Source: an uncultured Oribacterium sp. (GTDB taxonomy: Bacteria; Bacillota; Clostridia; Lachnospirales; Lachnospiraceae). Taken from it: 6,704 nt of DNA. Below are positions 1-5,820 of the stretch, one piece after another (position 1 is the first letter of the stretch; every line of letters begins with the position of its first letter). The position numbers and the translations under genes were made by a program. Under the pieces are notes generated by a model, which was not told the DNA's origin, did not search any database, and saw only the letters and a program-made list of their open reading frames with translations. The DNA lies in NCBI GenBank assembly GCA_902485915.1, contig CABTMH010000021.1:1-6704 (forward strand), written 5' to 3'.

Positions 1-160
1 AACCGTTGCTCTTATGGATACTTATAAAGAACAAAATGGGTATGTCAATGATATTATCAAAGATAGATTGTACAACGAGATTTATATGTCTGATGCAAGA
101 AAGGTTGCTCCAGAGAAATGGAAAACTGTAATTAGACATCCGATTAAGAAAGCGTAAAAT
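1..160 (+). repeat. Left copy of a long inverted repeat (GyrI-like gene 3' end)
   Basis: These 160 bases are repeated in inverted orientation at 6251-6410. By hand alignment only four bases differ (copy 1 positions 27, 57, 71 and 74), about 97.5% identity. The match stops sharply at position 160, three bases after the GyrI-like stop codon; beyond it the two copies have unrelated sequence. The repeat is cut by the left edge of the window, so its true length is unknown and could include the whole gene. Confidence 0.95.
2..157 (+). CDS. GyrI-like effector-binding domain protein, C-terminal fragment
   Basis: This is an open frame from the window edge to TAA at 155-157, giving 51 residues that end in VIRHPIKKA. 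It is almost identical to the C-terminus of the protein on the minus strand at 6254-6704, which is recognised more safely because more of it is visible. The family (GyrI-like small-molecule-binding domain, COG4832-like) is soluble and thought to bind small ligands; most members are uncharacterised. The N-terminus lies outside the window, so it cannot be said whether this copy is intact. A GNAT gene follows 50 bases downstream on the same strand, so the two may be co-transcribed. GC is low (18 of the first 60 bases). Confidence 0.8.
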   Translation, partial: TVALMDTYKEQNGYVNDIIKDRLYNEIYMSDARKVAPEKWKTVIRHPIKKA

Positions 161-207
161 CGGTATTGACCGAACTCTTTGAGAATAATAGGAGGAAGCA
201 GCTTTTT

Positions 208-711
208 ATGTTGTACTTAAAATCAGCCAATTTGGAAGATATTGAAAAGGAATACGAATTTATTACCAATACCCCTTCCAATGAAAATGGATTTACGAAT
301 TTTGCGTCTGGATGTTCAAGAAAGGAATTTGAAATAAAAATATTACCTGGTTATATTAATGCTGAAAAGGGAATCGATCTGGCTGATGGATGGGTTCCAG
401 AAACGGATTTTTTCTTATGGGATGATGAGAAAATAGTAGGATTATTTCGCGTGCGTCATTACCTTACTCCTGCACTTGCAAACGGAGGAGGCCATATAGG
501 ATATGGAATAAAGAAAGAATTCAGAGGCAAGGGATACGCCTCGGAAGGGTTGAGATTGACAATCGAAAAAGCCTGGCACATTATTAAAGAAGACGAAATA
601 TATATGTCTGTTCATAGGGATAATACGGCATCTTTGCGTGTGCAGATTAAAAATGGGGCCTATATTCATCACCAAGATGAAAAAGAGTTTTATACCAGAA
701 TAAAACGATAG
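208..711 (+). CDS. GNAT-family N-acetyltransferase (GNAT1)
   Basis: The gene encodes a 167-residue cytoplasmic acetyltransferase of the GNAT fold, expected to move an acetyl group from acetyl-CoA to an amine; the substrate is unknown. The acetyl-CoA motif A is at about residues 96-117, with the pyrophosphate-binding signature RGKGYA at 106-111 following HIGYGI. A motif B-like segment, NTASLRVQIKNGAY, is at 139-152. The ATG at 208 is preferred over an upstream in-frame TTG at 166, because AGGAGG lies at 190-195 and the family consensus begins around MLYLKxANLED; the 12-base spacing is slightly long. The gene is AT-rich, lies 50 bases downstream of the GyrI-like gene, and is followed at once by a 24-base repeat also found behind the other GNAT gene. 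A terminator at 792-825 probably ends the transcript. Confidence 0.88.
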   Translation: MLYLKSANLEDIEKEYEFITNTPSNENGFTNFASGCSRKEFEIKILPGYINAEKGIDLADGWVPETDFFLWDDEKIVGLFRVRHYLTPALANGGGHIGYGIKKEFRGKGYASEGLRLTIEKAWHIIKEDEIYMSVHRDNTASLRVQIKNGAYIHHQDEKEFYTRIKR

Positions 712-735
712 ATTCCAGTTTGTTGTACAGTTAGG
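712..735 (+). repeat. 24-base repeat directly after GNAT1 (copy 1)
   Basis: This copy starts one base after the GNAT1 stop codon. It contains GTTTGTTGTACAGTTAGG (718-735) preceded by ATTCC and one variable base. The same element lies inverted at 5250-5273, again just behind a GNAT stop codon, with 23 of 24 bases identical. The two GNAT genes themselves are not alike, so the shared 3' sequence is not explained by simple gene duplication. Function unknown. Confidence 0.85.
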
Positions 736-791
736 CAGCGATGAAACTTAGGAGATAAGAAAGTGCTTCATATGGGGAAGCGGCTAGGTAC

Positions 792-825
792 CGATCGCAT
801 CATGAGATGCGATCGTCTGTTTTTT
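792..825 (+). terminator. Rho-independent terminator after GNAT1
   Basis: A perfect 10-base-pair stem (CGATCGCATC, 792-801, with GATGCGATCG, 806-815) encloses a four-base ATGA loop and is followed by TCTGTTTTTT at 816-825. The T-run is on the plus strand, so it should stop the GNAT1 transcript. The hairpin overlaps the last codons and stop of the DUF1653 gene, which converges from the other strand; no T-run follows the hairpin on the minus strand. Confidence 0.85.
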
Positions 826-1087
826 CGAAGCGGTAGTGCTGCCGGATATCCGGGTACTTCGCGTGATCAACTTCTTCCATGAACATGTCATACGGGCGAG
901 CGAAGAGGCCCATGTCGTCATAGAGGGCCTGGTAGATCATGAGTGCTTCGCGGGTTTCGGAGTGTGTGGCGACACCAAGGATACGATACAGATAGCGGGT
1001 TCTATTTTCTGGTTTCGTCAGGTCGAGCGTCTCTCGTTTGAAGTGCCGGACGAGATCACCGGCGTGAAAAGTTCTCATATTATCCAT
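800..1087 (-). CDS. DUF1653 family small protein
   Basis: The gene encodes a 95-residue soluble protein with the DUF1653 pattern: RHFK at 14-17, a THSET turn at 41-45, YQALYDDMGLFARPYDMF at 52-69, then VDHAKYPDIRQHYRFEK at 73-89. Members are small all-beta proteins of unknown biochemical role, common in Clostridia. Between RHFK and the next conserved block there is an insertion-like stretch (LDLTKPENRTR, about 21-31) longer than I would expect. The start is uncertain: ATG at 1087 is taken, with ATG at 1078 and TTG at 1117 as alternatives, and none has a strong ribosome binding site. The gene begins about 33 bases after the stop of the Asp-box membrane protein on the same strand, so it is probably translated from that mRNA. 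Its 3' end overlaps the opposing terminator. Confidence 0.85.
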   Translation of the reverse strand: MDNMRTFHAGDLVRHFKRETLDLTKPENRTRYLYRILGVATHSETREALMIYQALYDDMGLFARPYDMFMEEVDHAKYPDIRQHYRFEKTDDRIS

Positions 1088-1120
1088 GATTCTTATAATC
1101 CATCTTTCTAACAACAAGTC

Positions 1121-2584
1121 TCACTGTATGACTTCCCATGTCTTTCCACTGTCCGTAGAGTGAAATTCTATTCCGTCACTTTCTGCAGATCCGGAGGTGA
1201 CGGTGATGCGGAGGGTGGTGCCGTCGTAGGTCGGCATGGTGAGATAATGGTAGTCGTCAAGCGTCAGTCCATAGGATTTCCCAGGCTCCGGGACCTCTGT
1301 GATCTGGTCCATCGGAAGCTGGATTTCCGTAAAATGGATACCTCCATCTTCTGTCATGAAGATGCTGGAGTATTCGCCGGATGCTCCCGTGAGTCCGATG
1401 AAGCCGAAGTCTTCCGTGAAGAATTCGATTCCCTCTGCAACACCGCTGTTTCCTGCAAAGGGGTCCGCATTGATACTGTTCCACTGCTTTCCGGCATCGG
1501 TCGACTTTTCGAGACTGTAGAAGCGAGACCCCAGTGCGGCATCCGTCACCACCAGCCGGTAGCCTGCATTGGCGTCGGACTGTGCGAAGGTATAAACAGA
1601 ACCGTCGGTCTGATCCACGGTCCATCCGCTCGCACTTTGTGCGGTCGTGACGATTTCATCCTCATGCTGCGCGTTCAGCGTGCTCTGCGGGATGTATTCC
1701 GGCTCCATGATATAACGCTCCGGTGTGATTTCCGGATGATCCGGCATGTAAAGTGACATCTCGTAGCCGCTCACCTCACCGCCGGCATTTACCATGTAGA
1801 TGGCATCGGCAGTACCCGGAATGCCGTCTCCATCGGCGTCCCCTTCGATGAAACGAAGACCTTCGTCCGTCTGGAAGCTACGCTTTCCATAATAAAGAAT
1901 CTCGAACGTAGCATCTGCGTCTGCCGTCGCCCAGCTGCGTACCGTCGCTTTAGTATCCGCTTTCGAGAGAATATCCGGAAGCGGCGACCACAAAAGCGCA
2001 GGGTCGAACGAGGTATGCGCCGCACCGTCCGTCCAGATATCGAGCTTCGTCCCGTGTTTCGCATTATAGGAAATCAGATAGGTCTCGATCTCTCCCTGTT
2101 CATTCTCACCATACAGCATGGTATCCACGCTCGTGATGGTGCCGTCTGCGGTGAACTCTGCGGAAAAGCTGTTCGAAATGTAGAGCTTCTCCGGTATCGC
2201 CAGCTTCGTTTTCACATCGGTGAGGATGCCGTCCACGCCATCCGTGTAGAGATTGCTGTGTGTGAACTCCACCGTCTTATGATGAAGGATATCCTGAATC
2301 TTCCAGGACAGCTGACCATGATAGGGAATCGCAGAATATACGATGCGCGCTCCGAAAAAGAGCGTGATCACGATAAAAAAAGTGATGCGGGCACGACGAT
2401 ACGGTGTTCGAAAGCCCCGATGCCGCAGAATCAGCTTTATGATGATACCGATGAGCAGCAGCGCGACGAGCGGCAGGAGTCGCTTCAGATGCGAACGCAC
2501 ACCGCCCCACTGACATAGCTGCCAGAGCGTGTAGAAGCACAGCGTATATAAAATAAGCAGGATATAATCGATGGTTTTCTTCAT
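1121..2584 (-). CDS. Membrane-anchored Asp-box (BNR) repeat protein with EF-hand-like loop
   Basis: The product is 487 residues. The N-terminus has three hydrophobic segments at about 5-26, 36-54 and 66-86; the remaining ~400 residues are hydrophilic and probably outside the cell. The C-terminal third carries three Asp-box (BNR) motifs, STDAGKQW (361-368), TEDGGIHF (411-418) and STDSGKTW (476-483), typical of beta-propeller blades in sialidase-like and photosystem-assembly-like proteins. Three boxes are too few for a full propeller unless other blades have lost the motif. DADGDGIPGTAD (249-260) resembles a dockerin or EF-hand calcium loop. I see no sialidase catalytic signature, so an enzymatic role is not claimed; sensing or binding at the cell surface is only an inference. 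ATG at 2584 is chosen because AAGAGG precedes it by 6 bases; a GTG at 2608 would add eight residues and lacks such a site. It probably forms an operon with the DUF1653 gene. Confidence 0.75.
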   Translation of the reverse strand: MKKTIDYILLILYTLCFYTLWQLCQWGGVRSHLKRLLPLVALLLIGIIIKLILRHRGFRTPYRRARITFFIVITLFFGARIVYSAIPYHGQLSWKIQDILHHKTVEFTHSNLYTDGVDGILTDVKTKLAIPEKLYISNSFSAEFTADGTITSVDTMLYGENEQGEIETYLISYNAKHGTKLDIWTDGAAHTSFDPALLWSPLPDILSKADTKATVRSWATADADATFEILYYGKRSFQTDEGLRFIEGDADGDGIPGTADAIYMVNAGGEVSGYEMSLYMPDHPEITPERYIMEPEYIPQSTLNAQHEDEIVTTAQSASGWTVDQTDGSVYTFAQSDANAGYRLVVTDAALGSRFYSLEKSTDAGKQWNSINADPFAGNSGVAEGIEFFTEDFGFIGLTGASGEYSSIFMTEDGGIHFTEIQLPMDQITEVPEPGKSYGLTLDDYHYLTMPTYDGTTLRITVTSGSAESDGIEFHSTDSGKTWEVIQ

Positions 2585-2604
2585 AAGCGTCCTCTTTTTT
2601 GATA

Positions 2605-2642
2605 TCACCTGTGTCTATAACAGGTGAGAGCTTTTCTGTAAT
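2605..2642 (-). promoter_or_regulatory. Promoter of the Asp-box/DUF1653 operon overlapped by a palindrome
   Basis: On the minus strand, TATAGA (2614-2619) has a TG one base upstream (2621-2622), making an extended -10. ATTACA (2637-2642) stands 17 bases upstream as a weak -35. A perfect inverted repeat, TCACCTG (2605-2611) and CAGGTGA (2621-2627), separated by 9 bases, straddles the -10. This is where a repressor operator would lie, and the divergent azlCD genes start about 80 bases away. No T-run follows, so it does not look like a terminator. Promoter and operator are both predictions. Confidence 0.5.
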
Positions 2643-2708
2643 AGAATACGCCCTGCGTCCATGATAGTCTAGATACACATTGAATCATAGAACAGGACGG
2701 TTATATCT

Positions 2709-3404
2709 ATGCGTGAATTTCGATATGCGTGGAAGCGGGCACTGCCGATTCTTCTCACGTATTTTTTTCTGGCGGCGGGCTTCGGCATCATGCTGCAGCA
2801 GGCGGGGCTCGGTGCAGGCTGGGCGGCCTTCGCCAGCATCTTTATCTACAGCGGCGCGTTTCAGTATGTGGTGGTGTCGTTTCTCTGCGCAGGAACCTCG
2901 CTCGTTACGGTAGCGCTGACGGCGCTCATCATGGATTCCCGACAGTTTTTCTATGGCTTCAGCTTCCTCGAGGATTTCCGGAAGGGCGGCTGGAAGTATC
3001 CGTATCTCGTGTGGAGTCTCACGGATGAGACCTATGCGCTCCTCACCTCGCTTGTGATTCCGGCGGAGCTGGACCGTCCGACGGTGGAGTTCTGGGTACA
3101 GCTGCTGTGCCAGCTGATCTGGGTGCTCGGCTCCGTCTTCGGTGCCGTGATGGGGGCGGCCATCCCATTTGATTTCGAAGGCATTGACTTCCTGATGACC
3201 GCACTCTTCGTCACGATCGTGATCGACCAGTGGAAGCGGAGCACGCAGCACTTTCCGGCGATTCTCGGTTTCGCGAGCTCCATCGTGTTTCTGCTCCTCG
3301 TCGGTGCCGCGAATTTTATGCTGCCGACGCTCGTTTTCACGACCGTGATTCTGACTGTAAGCTCGCGCAGGGAAGCGAAGGAGGCCATCGATGATCCATC
3401 TTAG
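2709..3404 (+). CDS. azlC: AzlC family branched-chain amino acid exporter, large subunit
   Basis: The product is a 231-residue, very hydrophobic inner-membrane protein of the AzlC/BrnF (LIV-E) family. With AzlD it exports branched-chain amino acids and in Bacillus subtilis confers 4-azaleucine resistance. Family landmarks are SGAFQYVVV (48-56), DSRQFFYG (76-83) and TDETYAL (105-111). Hydrophobic segments lie at about 13-30, 40-60, 62-75, 130-152, 160-173 and 185-217. The length is normal for the family. The start ATG at 2709 has AGGAC 10 bases upstream. The 3' end overlaps azlD by 14 bases, the usual translational coupling for this pair. The gene is GC-rich (38 of 60 bases at 2761-2820), unlike both flanks of the window. 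No Lrp-type regulator is visible nearby. Confidence 0.93.
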   Translation: MREFRYAWKRALPILLTYFFLAAGFGIMLQQAGLGAGWAAFASIFIYSGAFQYVVVSFLCAGTSLVTVALTALIMDSRQFFYGFSFLEDFRKGGWKYPYLVWSLTDETYALLTSLVIPAELDRPTVEFWVQLLCQLIWVLGSVFGAVMGAAIPFDFEGIDFLMTALFVTIVIDQWKRSTQHFPAILGFASSIVFLLLVGAANFMLPTLVFTTVILTVSSRREAKEAIDDPS

Positions 3405-3720
3405 TACAACGCAGATTTTTCTTATGATTTTCATCCCGGGGCTCATCACGCAGATTCTCCGGGCACTGCCGTTTGTGATGTTCGGTCGCCGCACGGTTTC
3501 GCCGACGATCCGTACACTCGGCGCGACTCTGCCCTTCGCCATCATGGCGGTGCTGGTTGTATACTGCCTAAAATCGATCCCGAGCGGCAGTTTGAAGGAG
3601 AACCTCGAGCTGATCGCCGCGGTCCTGCTGGTCGCGGGCCTTCACCTCACAAAAAAGAACACGGTCCTCTCGATCAGCGTGGGAACCGTGTTCTATATGG
3701 TGCTGGTGCACGTCGTCTGA
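3391..3720 (+). CDS. azlD: AzlD family branched-chain amino acid exporter, small subunit
   Basis: The product is a 109-residue membrane protein with hydrophobic segments at about 6-24, 46-64, 70-84 and 90-108. The family signature TQILRALPF is at 20-28 and LPFAIMAVLVVYCLK at 47-61. It is the obligate small partner of AzlC. AAGGAGG at 3378-3384, six bases before the ATG and inside azlC, supports the start. The gene ends 18 bases before the convergent ATPase gene; I see no clear hairpin terminator in that gap, so read-through antisense into the ATPase gene is possible. Confidence 0.93.
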   Translation: MIHLSTTQIFLMIFIPGLITQILRALPFVMFGRRTVSPTIRTLGATLPFAIMAVLVVYCLKSIPSGSLKENLELIAAVLLVAGLHLTKKNTVLSISVGTVFYMVLVHVV

Positions 3721-3738
3721 TAGCGGATGCAGGGCTGA

Positions 3739-5034
3739 TCAGATACAGAATGCGGCATAGAGTGGAACGATCTTCAGATTATTCTCCATGCCGAAGTTTT
3801 TTGCAGAGAGCTTGATGGCATATGCGGGCTTGTAGCTGTCCATGTATATCCGCAGGCTTTTCGCTCTGGTGTTGTCAGCAGATTTGACTTCGATCGGGAT
3901 GATCTGACCTTCACGCTGTATCACAAAATCGATTTCAGCTCCACGCTCAGATGCCCAGTAGTAGCTACGGTATCCGTTGATGGTGAGCTGAACATGAACA
4001 TAGTTTTCCGTCATACCGCCCTTGAAGTCGTTGATTTCATCTACCATATAGAGGATATCATCGGCGGCGACATCCTTTTTTGCGCAGAGAAGTCCAAGAT
4101 CAGATACATAGATTTTGAACGCATCGATATCCCGGTAGTTGTCGAGCGGCTTTTTGATCTGCTCGACCCGGTAGACCTGCGACACGATGCCGGACAGGCA
4201 GAGCCATTCGATCGCGTTTTCAAATTCGGAAGCCCGTGCGCCCTTCTTCAGCAGCTTATACTGGAAGCGGGTATTCGTTTTTGAGAGCTGCACTGTGATA
4301 TTGTCATAGGCAAGTCTCGTTTTTTTGATTTCGTTCAGGGTATTATACTTGCTCATATCATTCAGATAGCTGGCAAGGATGGTATCCTGTGTATGCCGGA
4401 CCAGAATATAATTTTTCGTGTTCACGAACTGCATCACGCACTCTGGCATGCCACCGACGACCAGATACTGACGATAGAGCTGCATGGCCGCTTCGTGGAG
4501 TGCAGACGGCAGCGGAGTATCAGTCTGAAAGCTTTGCCGGATTTTCTCCACCAGTGCCTTTTCACCGAGCGCCAGCAGAAATTCTTCCATATCCATCGGA
4601 TAGAGCGTTTTCATATCGACCTTTCCGACAGGAAAAGAGAATTTCGAGCGGTTCACTGCGACACCGAGCAGACTGCCGGCGACGATGATGTGGTAATCTG
4701 GAGCGCTTTCGCAGAAATATTTAAGAGAGGTCAATGCTCTTTCACAGAGTTGCACCTCGTCAAATACGATTAGCGTTTTTTCTTTTACGATGGTCTGATC
4801 AGCGATACGGGAGAGGATAGGAATCAGATAGTCCGGGCTGATGTCTTCATCGAAGGTCTCACTCAGCTTCGGGTTCGTCTCAAAGTTAAAGTAAGCCACA
4901 TTCTCATAATGCGTACGTCCGAACTCGAGAATAGAATAGGTTTTTCCGACCTGCCTCGCCCCCTGCAAAATCAGAGGTTTGCGATGGCAGCTTTCTTTCC
5001 AGGATTCCAGAAAGTCAAAGATTTTTCTGTACAT
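3739..5034 (-). CDS. AAA-family ATPase with C-terminal DUF4143 domain
   Basis: A 431-residue protein, the usual length for this family. The N-terminal AAA domain has a Walker A motif GARQVGKT (25-32), a hydrophobic strand ending in Walker B LIVFDE (88-93), and a sensor-like strand IIVAGS (116-121). The C-terminal DUF4143 region ends in a PD-(D/E)XK-like pattern: E343 in TEN, EID at 367-369, and IEVKS at 381-385. The family is widespread and strain-variable in gut Firmicutes and Bacteroidetes; its substrate is not established, and a nuclease-like fold has been suggested for the C-terminus. No obvious partner gene is adjacent. The ATG at 5034 has AGGAGG (5041-5046) with a 6-base gap and its own promoter upstream. 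It converges on azlD with an 18-base gap. Confidence 0.88.
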   Translation of the reverse strand: MYRKIFDFLESWKESCHRKPLILQGARQVGKTYSILEFGRTHYENVAYFNFETNPKLSETFDEDISPDYLIPILSRIADQTIVKEKTLIVFDEVQLCERALTSLKYFCESAPDYHIIVAGSLLGVAVNRSKFSFPVGKVDMKTLYPMDMEEFLLALGEKALVEKIRQSFQTDTPLPSALHEAAMQLYRQYLVVGGMPECVMQFVNTKNYILVRHTQDTILASYLNDMSKYNTLNEIKKTRLAYDNITVQLSKTNTRFQYKLLKKGARASEFENAIEWLCLSGIVSQVYRVEQIKKPLDNYRDIDAFKIYVSDLGLLCAKKDVAADDILYMVDEINDFKGGMTENYVHVQLTINGYRSYYWASERGAEIDFVIQREGQIIPIEVKSADNTRAKSLRIYMDSYKPAYAIKLSAKNFGMENNLKIVPLYAAFCI

Positions 5035-5062
5035 GGTCTCCCTCCTTCACTATGATACATCC

Positions 5063-5071
5063 AGTATAACA
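5063..5071 (-). promoter_or_regulatory. Extended -10 promoter for the DUF4143 ATPase gene
   Basis: On the minus strand this reads TGTTATACT, an extended -10 (TG, one base, TATACT). It lies about 30 bases upstream of the ATPase start codon, leaving a short leader with the ribosome binding site. I find no good -35 at the usual distance, which extended -10 promoters can tolerate. Confidence 0.5.
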
Positions 5072-5102
5072 GATGTTCGTGTTGAATAGTGTGAAAAAGT
5101 GG

Positions 5103-5128
5103 AAAAAGTTCGTGTAAAAATACGCGAA
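5103..5128 (-). terminator. Possible terminator after the small peptide ORF
   Basis: Read on the minus strand, TTCGCGTA (5128-5121) and TACACGAA (5116-5109) form an 8-base-pair stem with one mismatch around a TTTT loop, followed by a CTTTTT run. It lies about 20 bases after the stop of the 30-codon ORF. The stem is AT-rich and imperfect, so termination may be weak. It would separate the GNAT2/small ORF transcript from the ATPase gene. Confidence 0.35.
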
Positions 5129-5147
5129 AATTTCACAGAAAATAACA

Positions 5148-5240
5148 CTAAACGACGCGAATGATAAAACTGGATGTGCCGCTGCAGCAATTATGGGGGC
5201 CGGCCATCAGATAAGGACCTGCCTGTGTCAATTCACTCAT
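5148..5240 (-). CDS. Putative 30-residue peptide with a CC pair, unknown function
   Basis: The ORF has ATG at 5240 and TAG at 5148-5150. The peptide begins MSELTQAGPYLMAGPHNCC and ends SSFIIRVV. The start is supported by a near-ideal ribosome binding site, AGGAGG at 5246-5251, six bases before the ATG. A longer open frame upstream runs antisense-like through the GNAT2 end and is not needed. The peptide has one adjacent cysteine pair (18-19), a Gly/Pro-rich middle and a hydrophobic tail. I recognise no family. It could be a genuine small protein or peptide precursor, or the first codons of a larger gene lost by rearrangement. It lies 34 bases downstream of GNAT2 and directly after the 24-base repeat, with a possible terminator behind it. 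No modification enzyme or transporter is adjacent, so a bacteriocin role is not claimed. Confidence 0.45.
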   Translation of the reverse strand: MSELTQAGPYLMAGPHNCCSGTSSFIIRVV

Positions 5241-5249
5241 AAAACACCT

Positions 5250-5273
5250 CCTAACTGTACAACAAACAGGAAT
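5250..5273 (-). repeat. 24-base repeat directly after GNAT2 (copy 2, inverted)
   Basis: This is the inverted partner of 712-735, with one difference in 24 bases. Read on the minus strand it starts one base after the GNAT2 stop codon and ends in TTAGG. Those last bases form part of the ribosome binding site of the 30-codon ORF, so here the repeat is a leader for the next gene. In copy 1 the bases after TTAGG are different. Confidence 0.85.
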
Positions 5274-5274
5274 T

Positions 5275-5790
5275 TCATAAACGCATTTGCTTCTTAAACG
5301 CAAACATTCCCTCATTGCCATCACCGACAAAATCGTCCGGTGTATCCGGCATAGGATGTTTTTCATTAAAAAATTCTGTAATATGAAAGCCGCAGACATT
5401 CACATAAAAATGAATGTTGCGCTTATCAAAGTACGGCGTACAGGTTTCCCATACTTTCGTGTTCGGATATATTCGTTCCAATTCAAACCATATCTTCTTA
5501 CCGATACCATTGCTCTGAACTCCGTTCTTTACAAAAAGCAGGTCAAGATGGTTATGCTGTGTACTCTCATTGATAATAACAACAGCACCGCCCACCATTT
5601 CTCCATCGACAACGGCTTTATAGACAGCAGAACCCTCCGCATTCAGCGACTGGTCAATGTCCTTTTCAGGCAGAATAACAGCATCTGTTTTCCCAAAAGC
5701 ATCTTCAAAACCTTTCTGAAATGCTTCCTGCATATCCGCCTTGTATTGCGTTAATTCTTTTGGTTCTATACAAACTAATTGGAAGGTCAT
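5275..5790 (-). CDS. GNAT-family N-acetyltransferase (GNAT2)
   Basis: A 171-residue cytoplasmic acetyltransferase. The acetyl-CoA-binding motif A is at about 84-101 (LLFVKNGVQSNGIGKKIW), with the Q-x-x-G-x-G turn at 92-97 followed by a helix. YFDKRNIHFYVNVCGFHITEF (120-140) is the usual motif B region of single-domain GNATs. The start ATG at 5790 follows GAGGAGA at 5801-5807. Substrate unknown. The protein is not a close relative of GNAT1 in sequence, although both are followed by the same repeat. The gene is AT-rich (22 of 60 GC at 5521-5580). The left end of an IS110 element lies only about 30 bases upstream of the start codon, so its original promoter has probably been displaced. Confidence 0.87.
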   Translation of the reverse strand: MTFQLVCIEPKELTQYKADMQEAFQKGFEDAFGKTDAVILPEKDIDQSLNAEGSAVYKAVVDGEMVGGAVVIINESTQHNHLDLLFVKNGVQSNGIGKKIWFELERIYPNTKVWETCTPYFDKRNIHFYVNVCGFHITEFFNEKHPMPDTPDDFVGDGNEGMFAFKKQMRL

Positions 5791-5820
5791 TTTATATCTA
5801 TCTCCTCAAAAATTCCGATT

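Noticed and set aside
140..163. CCGATT and AATCGG hairpin at the end of the left GyrI-like gene
   Set aside because: Six pairs with a 12-base loop and no T-run; too weak for a terminator, and the right arm is not present in the second copy.
166..207. In-frame TTG start extending GNAT1 by 14 residues
   Set aside because: No ribosome binding site precedes it, and family-like sequence begins at the ATG at 208.
730..736. GTTAGGC, a match to the integron attC core GTTRRRY behind a GNAT gene
   Set aside because: No complementary RYYYAAC partner site is found at a proper distance, copy 2 reads GTTAGGA and breaks the consensus, and no integrase gene is present.
763..882. 39-residue ORF starting at GTG with AGGAG (750-754) eight bases upstream
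   Set aside because: It runs through the strong terminator at 792-825 and then antisense through DUF1653 codons; the ribosome binding site alone is not enough.
1160..1756. Open frame of 198 residues on the plus strand within the Asp-box gene
   Set aside because: The opposite strand has clear Asp-box motifs and a good start; this frame has no recognisable domain or ribosome binding site support.
2685..3545. Long open frame (286 residues) on the minus strand across azlC and azlD
   Set aside because: It is antisense to two clearly recognised overlapping genes, is Arg/His/Glu-rich without any domain, and is typical of GC-rich antisense frames.
3721..3738. Gap between azlD and the convergent ATPase gene as a bidirectional terminator
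   Set aside because: Only the short palindrome CTGATCAG is near, with no T-run on either strand.
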